Positions 1 through 8,378 of a stretch of 64,000 nucleotides of DNA are shown piece after piece. A program made the translations under genes and the position numbers. The number at the start of each line of letters is the position of its first letter. Within the stretch, counting starts at the first letter, position 1. The notes under the pieces were generated by a model. The model saw nothing but the letters and a program-made list of their open reading frames with translations. It did not search any database and was not told where the DNA came from. The DNA lies in the NCBI RefSeq assembly GCF_003369565.1, contig NZ_PIOD01000021.1:35481-99480 (forward strand). Direction: 5' to 3'. The stretch comes from Oceanobacillus chungangensis. Lineage in GTDB: Bacteria > Bacillota > Bacilli > Bacillales > Amphibacillaceae.

Positions 1-263
1 CTCTTCCGGGGAAATAGTTTCTTTACTAGCGCTACAGGGATGTGACTGATTGCTAATGCAATAGCACTAGATATTGCTGCCAGCTTTACAGACTCATTGG
101 CAAGGAAGATTACTAATAATACGCTAGTAATCGTAAATCTAGCTCCGCCAAGATGAGTAATAAATCTAAAAAAGGCATTTACATGTTTTCTTTCAAAGTA
201 TCGATTAATATAAAGAATCAGCTGGCATTCCATATCGTAAAATTGATGCAATATTTTCGCCAA
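1..263 (-). CDS. PAP2-family membrane phosphatase, N-terminal part (gene cut by window start)
   Basis: Reading leftward from a TTG codon at 263 with an AGAGGAG ribosome binding site, the frame stays open to the window edge (about 87 codons). It encodes a hydrophobic protein with INRYFERKHVNAFFRFITHLGG followed by helices and then KKLFPRK at the edge. That last piece matches the start of the PAP2 active-site motif KxxxxxxRP, and the HLGG segment is also typical of small PAP2 enzymes. Members dephosphorylate lipid phosphates such as undecaprenyl diphosphate at the membrane. The catalytic SGH and SRxxxxxH motifs would lie outside the window, so substrate cannot be judged. It diverges from qoxA. 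Confidence 0.75.
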   Translation of the reverse strand, partial: MAKILHQFYDMECQLILYINRYFERKHVNAFFRFITHLGGARFTITSVLLVIFLANESVKLAAISSAIALAISHIPVALVKKLFPRK

Positions 264-471
264 ATTTTCACTCCTCTCACCATTCAATATCCCTTTACTA
301 TATTATATCGCTCAAATATGTAATTAATCATAATTTATTGTAAATTTAGTATTAAGAAGACCCCTTTATCAATTAATGCATTTAATAAAATTATTAAGAA
401 AAATTAAATTACATCAAAATTAACGAAAATTCCAGAACTATACACAAAACGTCCATATTTAGATGACTTTT

Positions 472-489
472 TTGTGAAATATTTAACAA
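472..489. promoter_or_regulatory. Rex-like redox repressor site upstream of qoxA
   Basis: TTGTGAAATATTTAACAA is an 18-base near palindrome that differs by one base from the Rex consensus TTGTGAA-N4-TTCACAA. It lies about 100 bases upstream of qoxA in the AT-rich promoter region. Rex senses the NADH/NAD ratio and represses respiratory and fermentative genes in Firmicutes, so control of a terminal oxidase operon would fit. The match is by eye only. Confidence 0.45.
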
Positions 490-588
490 TTTCTTGTTTT
501 TCCCTTTATATGATACTAGTATATTAATTGGTTTTAGAGTAATAATGCTTTAGAAAAAAATTCAAAGAAGAAAGGGGTTCTTACTTAA

Positions 589-1509
589 ATGAAAATCAAA
601 TTAGCCTTATTATTTGGACTACTTACTATTTCCATGATATTAACAGGCTGTGAGCCGTTGCTTGTATTCGATACGAAAGGTCCTCAAGCAGCAACTATTT
701 CTAATGTTATTTGGATATCGATTATTACAATGGCAGTAGTAGTAATTACTGTTATCGTACTTCTAATTAACATGCTAGTAAAATATCGCGCTTCAAAACA
801 ACCGGAAGATTATGAGCCACCTCATATTGAAGGAAATCCTATTGTTGAAGGGATTATTGTTGGGATTCCAATACTAATTGTTGCATTCCTATCCTTTGTT
901 TCCGTTATTTCAACATATCAAGTTGAAGCAGTACCTGAAGGATACGAGGATCAAGAACCGCTAGTAATTTATGCTTCTTCCTCTGACTGGAAATGGCATT
1001 TTGCATACCCAGAAGAAGATATTGAAACGGTCAACTACGTATTCATTCCAACACATCGCCCTGTAGAGTTTAGACTTTATTCACATAGCACAATCTCAAG
1101 CTTCTGGATTCCACAGCTTGCAGGCCAAAAGTATGCGATGGCGGATATGGTTAACAAATTAAATGTAGTAGCTGACGTACCTGCTGAAATGGTCGGTCGA
1201 AATTCGAACTTTAATGGAGCAGGTTTTGCCGAAAATACATTTAATGTAACTTCACTTGAACCTGAAGAGTTTGACTCATGGATAGAAGATATTCATGCAA
1301 CAGCTGAACCAATTACAGAAGAAGAGTTTACTAAATTACTAGAACCAGGACACCTTGGGCAGATGACATTCACTGGTACTCATTTAGATTTCTTACCAGC
1401 TCCTGAAGGGGAAAATGGTGGGCATAATCACGGATCTTCTGAAACAGATCATGGGAATCATGAAGACCATGAAGATACTGACACTGAGTCAGAACATGAC
1501 CAACACTAA
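589..1509 (+). CDS. qoxA: Cytochrome aa3-600 quinol oxidase subunit II
   Basis: Subunit II of the proton-pumping menaquinol oxidase that reduces oxygen to water at the cytoplasmic membrane. A lipoprotein signal ends in the lipobox LTGC (Cys21), followed by CEPLLVFDTKGPQA, a hallmark of QoxA, then two membrane helices (about 40-62 and 85-107) and an extracytoplasmic cupredoxin domain. The CuA cysteine ligands of cytochrome c oxidases are absent, as expected for a quinol oxidase. The start has an AAAGGGG ribosome binding site. First gene of qoxABCD. Unusual is the last 30 or so residues, which are very rich in His, Glu and Asp (for example GGHNHGSSETDHGNHEDHED) and could bind metal. Confidence 0.96.
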   Translation: MKIKLALLFGLLTISMILTGCEPLLVFDTKGPQAATISNVIWISIITMAVVVITVIVLLINMLVKYRASKQPEDYEPPHIEGNPIVEGIIVGIPILIVAFLSFVSVISTYQVEAVPEGYEDQEPLVIYASSSDWKWHFAYPEEDIETVNYVFIPTHRPVEFRLYSHSTISSFWIPQLAGQKYAMADMVNKLNVVADVPAEMVGRNSNFNGAGFAENTFNVTSLEPEEFDSWIEDIHATAEPITEEEFTKLLEPGHLGQMTFTGTHLDFLPAPEGENGGHNHGSSETDHGNHEDHEDTDTESEHDQH

Positions 1510-1567
1510 ATTATTATCAAATACGCTACTTAGGACAACTAGTTTCTCGAAAGGAGATAAATAAAAC

Positions 1568-3514
1568 ATGGAATTTTTTGAAAGATTCGCCGTTCCCCAT
1601 CCAAGTCCATTGATATATGCATCTATGGTTGCCATTGGTCTTACCATACTTGCCATCATCCTTGGTATCACTTATTTTAAAAAATGGGGCTACTTGTGGA
1701 AAGAATGGTTAACAACTGTAGACCATAAACGAATCGGTATTATGTATATTATTTCTGCTTTACTTATGTTATTCCGCGGTGGTGCAGATGCAGTTATGAT
1801 GCGTCTACAAACTTCTGTACCTGATAATGGATTTTTAGATGCACAGCACTATAATGAGGTATTTACAACTCACGGAGTTGTCATGGTCCTCTTTATGGCG
1901 ATGCCATTCATCATCGGTATGATGAACTTAGTTGTACCATTGCAAATTGGTGCAAGGGATGTTGCTTTCCCAAGACTTAACGCACTAAGTTTTTGGTTAT
2001 TCTTCGCAGGTGCGATGCTATTTAACATTTCATTTGTAATTGGCGGGTCACCTGATGCTGGTTGGACGAATTATTATCCACTAGCGAGCAATGATTTCAG
2101 CACCTCTGTTGGTGTTAACTACTACAACTGGGCACTGCAGATTTCCGGTCTTGGTACATTAATGACTGGTATTAACTTTATTGTAACGATTATAAAGATG
2201 CGAGCTCCAGGTATGAAGTTAATGAAAATGCCAATGTTTACTTGGTCTGCACTTATTACAAATGCAATCATCGTATTTGCTTTCCCAGTATTGACTATCG
2301 CCCTTTTAATGGGAACTTTAGATCGTCAATTTGGAACAGCCCTCTTTACGTCAACAGATGGCGGAATGGATATGCACTGGGCTAACTTATTCTGGGTTTG
2401 GGGACATCCTGAAGTTTATATCTTAATTCTCCCTGCGTTTGGAATTTACAGTCAGATTATCTCAACATTCTCTGGTCGTAATCTATACGGATATAAATCA
2501 ATGGTAGCATCAATGGTTATTATCTCCCTAATGTCATTCTTAGTTTGGGCACACCATTTCTTTACAATGGGTCATGATGCATTTACAAATAGTATCTTCT
2601 CTGTTACAACAATGGCGATTGCTGTACCAACGGGAATTAAGATCTTTAACTGGCTGCTTACCATGTGGAAAGGAAAAATCAGGTTCACAGTACCAATGCT
2701 ATATTCTGTAGCATTTATTCCATTATTTACAATCGGTGGGGTTACTGGTGTTATGCTCGGGGTTGCTAGTGCGGACTTCCAGTACCATAATACAATGTTC
2801 CTAGTTGCCCACTTCCATAATGTTATTATTCCAGGTGTTGTATTCGCAATGCTTGCAGGATTAACTTACTGGTGGCCGAAAATGTTCGGTTTCATGCTGA
2901 ATGAAAAAATCGGTAAATGGGCGTTCTGGTTTATTACTGTCGGGTTCTGTTTCTCATTCTTCCCAATGTATATTACTGGGTTAGATGGCCAAGCACGCCG
3001 TATGTACACTTATTCTGAGGCTACTGGATTCGGTCCATTAAATATGCTTTCATTCTTTGGAGCAGGTCTAATGGCTATCGGATTTGTCATTATTGTCTAT
3101 AACGTGCTTTACAGTATTAAAAATTCACCAAGAAATATCGGTAATGATCCATGGGATGCACGCTCACTGGAATGGGCTACACAAAGTCCAGTTCAAAGCT
3201 ATAACTTCCCTGTTACACCAGAAGTTGAATCAGCTGATGCACTTTGGGATCAGAAGAAAAAAGGATCTCAGATTTTTAAGGGCAAGGTTGAAAAAATCCA
3301 CATGCCAAATAATAGTGGTTTGCCGATAATTATGTCTGGAATTATGTTTGTCTTTGCATTCTCATTTGTATTCTACATCTGGGCTGGAGTAATCATTTCA
3401 GCGATTGCTTTCTTTGCTTGCATGGTGTATCGCACATTTGAAAAAGATGACGGATATTATATTCCTGTAAGTGAAATTAATGAAACGGAAAATAAAAACG
3501 GAGGTGCAAACTAA
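1568..3514 (+). CDS. qoxB: Cytochrome aa3-600 quinol oxidase subunit I
   Basis: Catalytic subunit of the quinol oxidase, a 648-residue polytopic haem-copper oxidase. Visible signatures are WGHPEVYILILPAFG (CuB His and the cross-linked Tyr), VWAHHFFTMG (CuB His pair) and LVAHFHNVIIPG (haem ligands near the C-terminal half). The N-terminus EFFERFAVPHPSPLIYASM is typical of QoxB rather than of cytochrome c oxidase subunit I. The start has the ribosome binding site AAAGGAGATAAATAAAAC. The stop overlaps the qoxC start by one base (TAATG), implying translational coupling. The length is normal for the family. Confidence 0.97.
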   Translation: MEFFERFAVPHPSPLIYASMVAIGLTILAIILGITYFKKWGYLWKEWLTTVDHKRIGIMYIISALLMLFRGGADAVMMRLQTSVPDNGFLDAQHYNEVFTTHGVVMVLFMAMPFIIGMMNLVVPLQIGARDVAFPRLNALSFWLFFAGAMLFNISFVIGGSPDAGWTNYYPLASNDFSTSVGVNYYNWALQISGLGTLMTGINFIVTIIKMRAPGMKLMKMPMFTWSALITNAIIVFAFPVLTIALLMGTLDRQFGTALFTSTDGGMDMHWANLFWVWGHPEVYILILPAFGIYSQIISTFSGRNLYGYKSMVASMVIISLMSFLVWAHHFFTMGHDAFTNSIFSVTTMAIAVPTGIKIFNWLLTMWKGKIRFTVPMLYSVAFIPLFTIGGVTGVMLGVASADFQYHNTMFLVAHFHNVIIPGVVFAMLAGLTYWWPKMFGFMLNEKIGKWAFWFITVGFCFSFFPMYITGLDGQARRMYTYSEATGFGPLNMLSFFGAGLMAIGFVIIVYNVLYSIKNSPRNIGNDPWDARSLEWATQSPVQSYNFPVTPEVESADALWDQKKKGSQIFKGKVEKIHMPNNSGLPIIMSGIMFVFAFSFVFYIWAGVIISAIAFFACMVYRTFEKDDGYYIPVSEINETENKNGGAN

Positions 3515-4110
3515 TGAAAATCGATAACACGCAGCCTCTTGAATATAGTACTGAACAAAATGAAATGAATATTCTTGGTTTCTGGATTTTCCTTGGTGCG
3601 GAAATTATGCTTTTCGCTACCCTCTTCACTACCTATTTCATCTATGCGGATCGTACAGGTAGTGGTCCAACAGGTGCAGATATTTTTGAAATCACACCTG
3701 TGTTAATTGAAACATTCTTACTTTTAACTAGTAGTTTTACTATTGGTCTTGCAGTTAACGCGATGCGCTTGCAACGTAAAAACGCTACAATTGCATTCCT
3801 GGCAGTTACGCTATTGCTAGGTGCAGCGTTCCTAAGTGTTGAGATTTATGAATTCATGCATTACTATCATGTTGGTGCTGGATTGCAAGTAAGTGCCTTT
3901 ACCGGTATGCTACTTACAACACTTGGGACTCATGGTGCCCACGTTACATTTGGCTTATTCTGGGGATTATTCATCTTAATGCAAATCAAGAAGGATGGCT
4001 TTAATCCGAGAACAGCTAATAAAACATTTATTTTCTCATTGTATTGGCATTTCCTAGATGTAATGTGGATCTTCATCTTCAGTTTCATCTACTTGAAAGG
4101 AATGATGTAA
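3514..4110 (+). CDS. qoxC: Cytochrome aa3-600 quinol oxidase subunit III
   Basis: A 198-residue membrane protein with five predicted helices, of normal length for quinol oxidase subunit III. Landmarks are the N-terminal EMNILGFWIFLGAEIMLFAT, the conserved glutamate-containing helix SVEIYEFMHYY, and GTHGAHVTFGLFWG, the usual subunit III signature. It stabilises the oxidase and has no redox centres of its own. It overlaps qoxB by one base, and qoxD starts one base after its stop, so the four genes form one tightly coupled transcription unit. Confidence 0.96.
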   Translation: MKIDNTQPLEYSTEQNEMNILGFWIFLGAEIMLFATLFTTYFIYADRTGSGPTGADIFEITPVLIETFLLLTSSFTIGLAVNAMRLQRKNATIAFLAVTLLLGAAFLSVEIYEFMHYYHVGAGLQVSAFTGMLLTTLGTHGAHVTFGLFWGLFILMQIKKDGFNPRTANKTFIFSLYWHFLDVMWIFIFSFIYLKGMM

Positions 4111-4111
4111 T

Positions 4112-4396
4112 ATGAAGGAACTATTTCCAGCTAAACAAGTCAATGGGTTTGTCTTCTCGTTGTTACTTACAGTCGTTGCACTTAGTGTTTACTTCATGGA
4201 TATGTCCTTTGAATTAGGAATGACAATTTTGCTAATAACAGCATTTATTCAAGCAGGTGTTCAACTGATCATCTTTATGCATGCTGGTGAAAGTAAAGAT
4301 AAAAGTACCATTTACACAAGTTTATTCTACTCAATATTTATTGCATTAGTTACGATCTTTGGTAGCTTGCTCGCAATGGTATGGGGATATATGTAA
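4112..4396 (+). CDS. qoxD: Cytochrome aa3-600 quinol oxidase subunit IV
   Basis: A 94-residue protein with three membrane helices, the usual size for the small fourth subunit of bacterial quinol oxidases. LIIFMHAGESKDKS resembles the conserved loop of the COX4 prokaryotic family. It probably helps assembly of the CuB site or the complex, as known for the family. It is the last gene of the operon, begins one base after the qoxC stop and is followed by a strong terminator. Confidence 0.94.
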   Translation: MKELFPAKQVNGFVFSLLLTVVALSVYFMDMSFELGMTILLITAFIQAGVQLIIFMHAGESKDKSTIYTSLFYSIFIALVTIFGSLLAMVWGYM

Positions 4397-4407
4397 ATAA
4401 TAAATCA

Positions 4408-4439
4408 ACGAGGGCGTCGTATTGACGCCCTCGTTTTTC
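4408..4439 (+). terminator. Intrinsic terminator of qoxABCD
   Basis: An 11-base-pair stem (ACGAGGGCGTC pairing with GACGCCCTCGT) around a 5-base loop, followed by a T run, 12 bases after the qoxD stop. Confidence 0.93.
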
Positions 4440-4457
4440 TGTTCATATGTTTTATCA

Positions 4458-4685
4458 TTAAGAAAGTTTTCTTTGTTTGTTCTTCTCAATCATCTCTTCA
4501 GTAGCGACTAGAAATACGCCCATGATAAAGATAAATGCGGCACCCATTACTGCTCCAGCACCAATGCCGGCAACATTTTGGTAACCGTTTACAAAATATC
4601 CATACATAAAGAGCGCAGTACCTATGATGATTAATATTCCACAAATAAAAGATGTGACTTTTAATATTTGATTATGTGCATTCAT
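4458..4685 (-). CDS. Small two-helix membrane protein, unrecognised
   Basis: The product is 75 residues with two membrane segments (about 8-30 and 40-62, the second very Gly/Ala rich: VAGIGAGAVMGAAFIF) and a charged C-terminal tail EEMIEKNKQRKLS. I chose the internal ATG at 4685 because AAAGGAG lies 9 bases upstream, whereas the in-frame ATG at 4724 has no ribosome binding site. I do not recognise the family. It converges with qoxABCD and shares the terminator region, but nothing ties it functionally to the oxidase. Confidence 0.6.
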   Translation of the reverse strand: MNAHNQILKVTSFICGILIIIGTALFMYGYFVNGYQNVAGIGAGAVMGAAFIFIMGVFLVATEEMIEKNKQRKLS

Positions 4686-4724
4686 ATTTAACAGCTCCTT
4701 TAATCTATTATCTTCCCTGTTCAC

Positions 4725-5277
4725 AATTTTGTCAAACTATTTATGAACATTTTTCGAATATTTGTTTTTAACGTTGACAAAACGACTCGCTTCTAATTGT
4801 TTTATGTACGGCTCTATTGTAAGCCTATGTAAATCTAGATACTCTTGATCTTCTGGCTAACAAAAGTCAATCCATTTCATTTTTATAATGACTGCCCCTC
4901 TCCCCAGCTCCAGCTAATGTCAGTTCGTTACAATCAAGCACATAGGTAAGATTCTAAGTATCATTTTCATCCCCTATAAATTATCTTTGTTCTGGAATAG
5001 ACTGTTTCATTGTCAAATATCCCGTAGCAATGGAAATGACTTACGTAGAAATAGTAGCTATAGGTAATGTTCTTGATATACGTATACATTTGCAACATCC
5101 TCTTTTTGGGGAGAGCCCCTATTTATTCATATTTACTCTTATTTTTAGATATGTAACATATTAAAATGGTAAAATTTCCCCAATATATTGTTGATACATA
5201 TAAAGATTTCGAATATAGTTATAGGAGTGTCAGTCTAAAATCATAGCTAATTTATTTTTGAATATTTTCCACTTTTT
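4725..5277. other. 553-base intergenic stretch with no supported gene
   Basis: AT-rich sequence with stops in all frames. Short coding-like patches appear around 4850-5070 on both strands but none has a start and a ribosome binding site, so they may be gene debris. The right edge leads into the SigmaW-type promoter of yuaF. Confidence 0.5.
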
Positions 5278-5303
5278 TGAAACCTAATTGCATTTCATTC
5301 GTA
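5278..5303 (+). promoter_or_regulatory. SigmaW-type promoter of yuaF-floT
   Basis: TGAAAC at 5278-5283 and CGTA at 5300-5303 are separated by 16 bases, an exact match to the SigmaW (ECF envelope stress) consensus TGAAAC-N16-CGTA. In B. subtilis the yuaF-floT-yuaI operon is a known SigmaW target, so position and gene content agree. Transcription would begin near 5310, which rules out an upstream ATG at 5288 as the yuaF start. Confidence 0.85.
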
Positions 5304-5344
5304 TTAAGACTAGTAGCTCAAATACATATAGAGGAGTGATTTCC

Positions 5345-5890
5345 ATGGTTCTTTTTGGTACTCCAATCGAGACAATTTATCTCACTACTCTTATAGTCGC
5401 AGGAATTCTAACCATTCTTTTCCTTTTATTTGGAGATATATTAGAAGGTATTGGTGAGATGCTCGGAATTTTTAATCCTGTATTAATTTTAGCATTTCTC
5501 ACATTCACCTCTGCTTCTGGCTATATCCTTGAAAGCCTCACAACACTTAATAGCATATTAATATTAATCATTTCTATATTAACTGGACTACTATTAGTCA
5601 CCCTTCTAAACATCTTCATTCTTATACCGATGTCCTCAGCCGAGGAATCTCTTAGTTATACAGAGGAGTCTTTAAAAGGTCGTGTTGGAAAAGTAATTAT
5701 ACCAATTCCTGAAAATGGTTTTGGCGAGGTTGTTATTGATAGCAAGAGCGGTCGTATTTCAAAGCCTGCTGCATGCTATGAAAATAAGATAATTCAAGAA
5801 GGACAGCAAGTACTTATTATTAATGTGGAAAAAGGCGTCTTGTATGTAGAAACATACGAAAATAATTTAGACATCCATCAGTTAAGTTAA
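5345..5890 (+). CDS. yuaF: NfeD-family membrane protein YuaF
   Basis: A 181-residue NfeD-like protein with several membrane helices in the first 110 residues and a soluble C-terminal OB-fold domain (KGRVGKVIIPIPENGFGEVVIDS onward), the usual order in YuaF. NfeD proteins partner with flotillins or stomatins in membrane microdomains. The ATG at 5345 has AGAGGAG upstream and lies downstream of the SigmaW promoter. An in-frame ATG at 5288 falls inside the promoter spacer. The next gene, 48 bases on, is the flotillin floT, the same pairing as in B. subtilis, where the operon helps cells resist envelope stress and antimicrobials. Confidence 0.88.
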   Translation: MVLFGTPIETIYLTTLIVAGILTILFLLFGDILEGIGEMLGIFNPVLILAFLTFTSASGYILESLTTLNSILILIISILTGLLLVTLLNIFILIPMSSAEESLSYTEESLKGRVGKVIIPIPENGFGEVVIDSKSGRISKPAACYENKIIQEGQQVLIINVEKGVLYVETYENNLDIHQLS

Positions 5891-5938
5891 TCATACCTTT
5901 ATTAGGTATTATTATAATTAAATAAAAGGGGGAAAATC

Positions 5939-7477
5939 ATGTTCGAAGATATTTCAGCATTAGTTTGGATTGCTATCGCAATCGTCGTATTTATCGTAAT
6001 AGCACTTATCGCAGTATTCGTAACAAAATATCGTACAGCAGGACCAGATGAAGCCTTAATTGTTACCGGCAGTTATCTAGGCAGCAAAAATGTCCATGTC
6101 GATGAATCAGGGAATAAAATTAAGATTATTCGAGGTGGTGGTACGTTCGTCCTACCTGTTTTCCAACAAGCGGAACCACTTAGTTTACTATCTAGTAAAC
6201 TTGAAGTCTCCACTCCAGAGGTTTATACGGAACAAGGTGTTCCAGTTATGGCTGACGGAACAGCAATTATTAAAATAGGTGGATCAATTAGTGAAATCGC
6301 AACAGCGGCAGAACAATTCCTTGGAAAATCGAGAGATGATCGAGAAAACGAAGCGAAAGAAGTACTAGAAGGTCATCTAAGATCAATCCTTGGCTCAATG
6401 ACAGTTGAGGAAATTTATAAAAACCGTGATAAATTTTCCCAGGAAGTGCAACGGGTTGCTTCTCAAGATCTAGCGAAAATGGGATTAGTTATCGTATCCT
6501 TTACGATTAAAGAAGTAAAAGACAAAAATGGCTATCTTGATTCATTAGGTAAACCTCGAATTGCGCAAGTAAAACGTGATGCAGATATTGCAACAGCTGA
6601 AGCAGATAAAGAAACTAGAATTAAACGTGCTGAAGCTGCAAAAGAAGCACAGAAAGCCGAGCTAGAAAGATCGACAGAAATTGCCGAGGCGGAGAAAGAG
6701 AATCAATTAAAGACTGCAGAATATCGTCGCGAGCAAGATATTGCTAAAGCACGAGCCGACCAAGCATATGACTTTGAAACAGCTCGTGCGAAGCAACAAG
6801 TTACCGAGCAACAAATGCAAATTAAAATTATTGAGCGTCAAAAACAAATTGAACTAGAAGAAAAAGAAATTCTTCGCCGGGAGAAGCAATATGATTCAGA
6901 AGTTAAGAAGAAAGCTGACGCGGACCGTTATTCCGTGGAACAAGCAGCAATAGCGGATAAAGCGAAACAAATCGCAGCAGCAGATGCTAACCAATATCGC
7001 ATTGAATCTCAAGCAAAAGCAGAAGCTGAACGAGTTCGCGTGGATGGTCTTGCAAAAGCAGATGCAGAACGTGCACAAGGGGAAGCAGAAGCAGAAATTA
7101 TCCGTCTAAAGGGTATCGCAGAAGCGGAAGCGAAGCAAAAAATCGCAGAAGCATTCGAACAGTTTGGTCAAGCCGCTGTGCTTGATATGGTAATGAAGAT
7201 GCTTCCTGAATATGCGAAGGAAGTTGCAAGCCCACTTGCTAATATCGATAAGATTACAGTTGTTGATACGGGAAGTAGTGGTACAGATGGTGGCGCAAAT
7301 AAAGTTACAGGTTACGCTACAAATCTAATGTCAACATTACAAGAAACACTAAAAGCATCCTCTGGTATTGACGTGAAAGATTTACTAGAGAATTTAGTAG
7401 GAAAAAATAACGTCACAGAAGATCTAGATCTTGGAAGAATTCGATATGAGGCGGAGAAAGCCGAAACCAAGAATTAA
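5939..7477 (+). CDS. floT: Flotillin-like scaffold protein FloT
   Basis: A 512-residue flotillin: one N-terminal membrane hairpin (about residues 7-28), a PHB/SPFH domain (about 30-200), then a long coiled coil with the repeating Glu-Ala pattern typical of flotillins (AEAEKENQ, RAEAAKEAQ, KAEAERVRV, QGEAEAEIIRLKG) to about residue 400, and a C-terminal oligomerisation region (AVLDMVMKMLPEYAKEVASP). Flotillins organise functional membrane microdomains. It is co-transcribed with yuaF. The ribosome binding site is GGGGGAAAATC. The third gene of the B. subtilis operon (yuaI) is missing here, since a terminator follows at once. Confidence 0.95.
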   Translation: MFEDISALVWIAIAIVVFIVIALIAVFVTKYRTAGPDEALIVTGSYLGSKNVHVDESGNKIKIIRGGGTFVLPVFQQAEPLSLLSSKLEVSTPEVYTEQGVPVMADGTAIIKIGGSISEIATAAEQFLGKSRDDRENEAKEVLEGHLRSILGSMTVEEIYKNRDKFSQEVQRVASQDLAKMGLVIVSFTIKEVKDKNGYLDSLGKPRIAQVKRDADIATAEADKETRIKRAEAAKEAQKAELERSTEIAEAEKENQLKTAEYRREQDIAKARADQAYDFETARAKQQVTEQQMQIKIIERQKQIELEEKEILRREKQYDSEVKKKADADRYSVEQAAIADKAKQIAAADANQYRIESQAKAEAERVRVDGLAKADAERAQGEAEAEIIRLKGIAEAEAKQKIAEAFEQFGQAAVLDMVMKMLPEYAKEVASPLANIDKITVVDTGSSGTDGGANKVTGYATNLMSTLQETLKASSGIDVKDLLENLVGKNNVTEDLDLGRIRYEAEKAETKN

Positions 7478-7494
7478 TTTAGAAAGCCTTTATG

Positions 7495-7541
7495 AAATCC
7501 TAGCAGGGATCAATTAAAAGAACCTTGCTAGGATTTTTTTC
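7495..7541 (+). terminator. Intrinsic terminator of yuaF-floT
   Basis: AAATCCTAGCAGGG pairs imperfectly with CCTTGCTAGGATTT across a short loop and runs into seven T residues, directly after the floT stop. Confidence 0.88.
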
Positions 7542-7579
7542 TTTCAGTATATTGATACGTGATGATGTTTTATAATTCC

Positions 7580-8284
7580 TTACTCTTTTTGGTTATCATC
7601 ACGCTTATCGATATAAAGTGAACCATCTTGTTGCAATTCTACATAAAATATATCTTCTAGATTAAATCCCGATAATATTAATTGTTTATCAAGCCATTCT
7701 TCTGTTATCCCTGCTTCTCTTAGATTCTTTTCTACAACTTTTCCATCAACTATTAGCTCCATAGGTATATACTTTGGTTTAAAAGTAAATACATGTAGAT
7801 CCTTCTTTGTTAGCGGCAGGTAATCTTGCTTTAACAAAATACTTAACTTCCCATTTGGTTCAAATACTGCATGGTAAACCTCAGTTGTCGAAAATACATC
7901 CTTCTCTCTAAGCAGCATACTGAGATCGTCCATGTTGAGATGTAACTTCTTAAGCTCCCTTTCAAGAATTTTCCCCTCTTTAATAATTATTACAGGTTCC
8001 CCATCCGTAATTACCCTAACTTTAGAAAACTTCAACCCAAAATAACTAATAAGTATCGTAAGAAGAGACCACCAAATGATACTCGTTAGACCATTTAGCA
8101 TTGTAGTATGAGACTTACCAGCAATTTCACCTGCTATCGACCCAATCGTTATTCCCGTTATGTAATGGAAAAACGTTAATTGACTCAATTGTTTTCTTCC
8201 TAATATACGAGCCATAATTAAGAGAACAAGAAAAACAACGGTTGTACGAAAAATCATTTCTAAGAATTCAAAATTAGGTAGCAT
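7580..8284 (-). CDS. DUF421 (YetF/YcaP-like) membrane protein
   Basis: A 234-residue DUF421 protein: three N-terminal membrane helices with ARILGRKQLSQLTFFHYITGITIGSIAG, the family hallmark, then a soluble alpha/beta domain containing ITDGEPVIIIKEGKI, LREKDVF and a second tandem half (MELIVDGKVVEKNLREAGIT). The molecular role of the family is not settled; B. subtilis paralogues include YetF and YrbG-like proteins. It is followed 94 bases upstream by a related DUF421 gene in the same direction, so this is a tandem pair that diverged. The start has AAAGGAAAAAGT upstream. Confidence 0.88.
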   Translation of the reverse strand: MLPNFEFLEMIFRTTVVFLVLLIMARILGRKQLSQLTFFHYITGITIGSIAGEIAGKSHTTMLNGLTSIIWWSLLTILISYFGLKFSKVRVITDGEPVIIIKEGKILERELKKLHLNMDDLSMLLREKDVFSTTEVYHAVFEPNGKLSILLKQDYLPLTKKDLHVFTFKPKYIPMELIVDGKVVEKNLREAGITEEWLDKQLILSGFNLEDIFYVELQQDGSLYIDKRDDNQKE

Positions 8285-8378
8285 ACTTTTTCCTTTTGTA
8301 TGATTATTTTAGTTAAACTTTTTCGATTATAAAAACTAATTACACATTAAGGTAAACACAACTCAAATAAAGTAAAAA

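Noticed and set aside
5288..5344. Upstream in-frame extension of YuaF
   Set aside because: The ATG lies inside the SigmaW promoter spacer, so it would not be transcribed; the ATG at 5345 has a good ribosome binding site.
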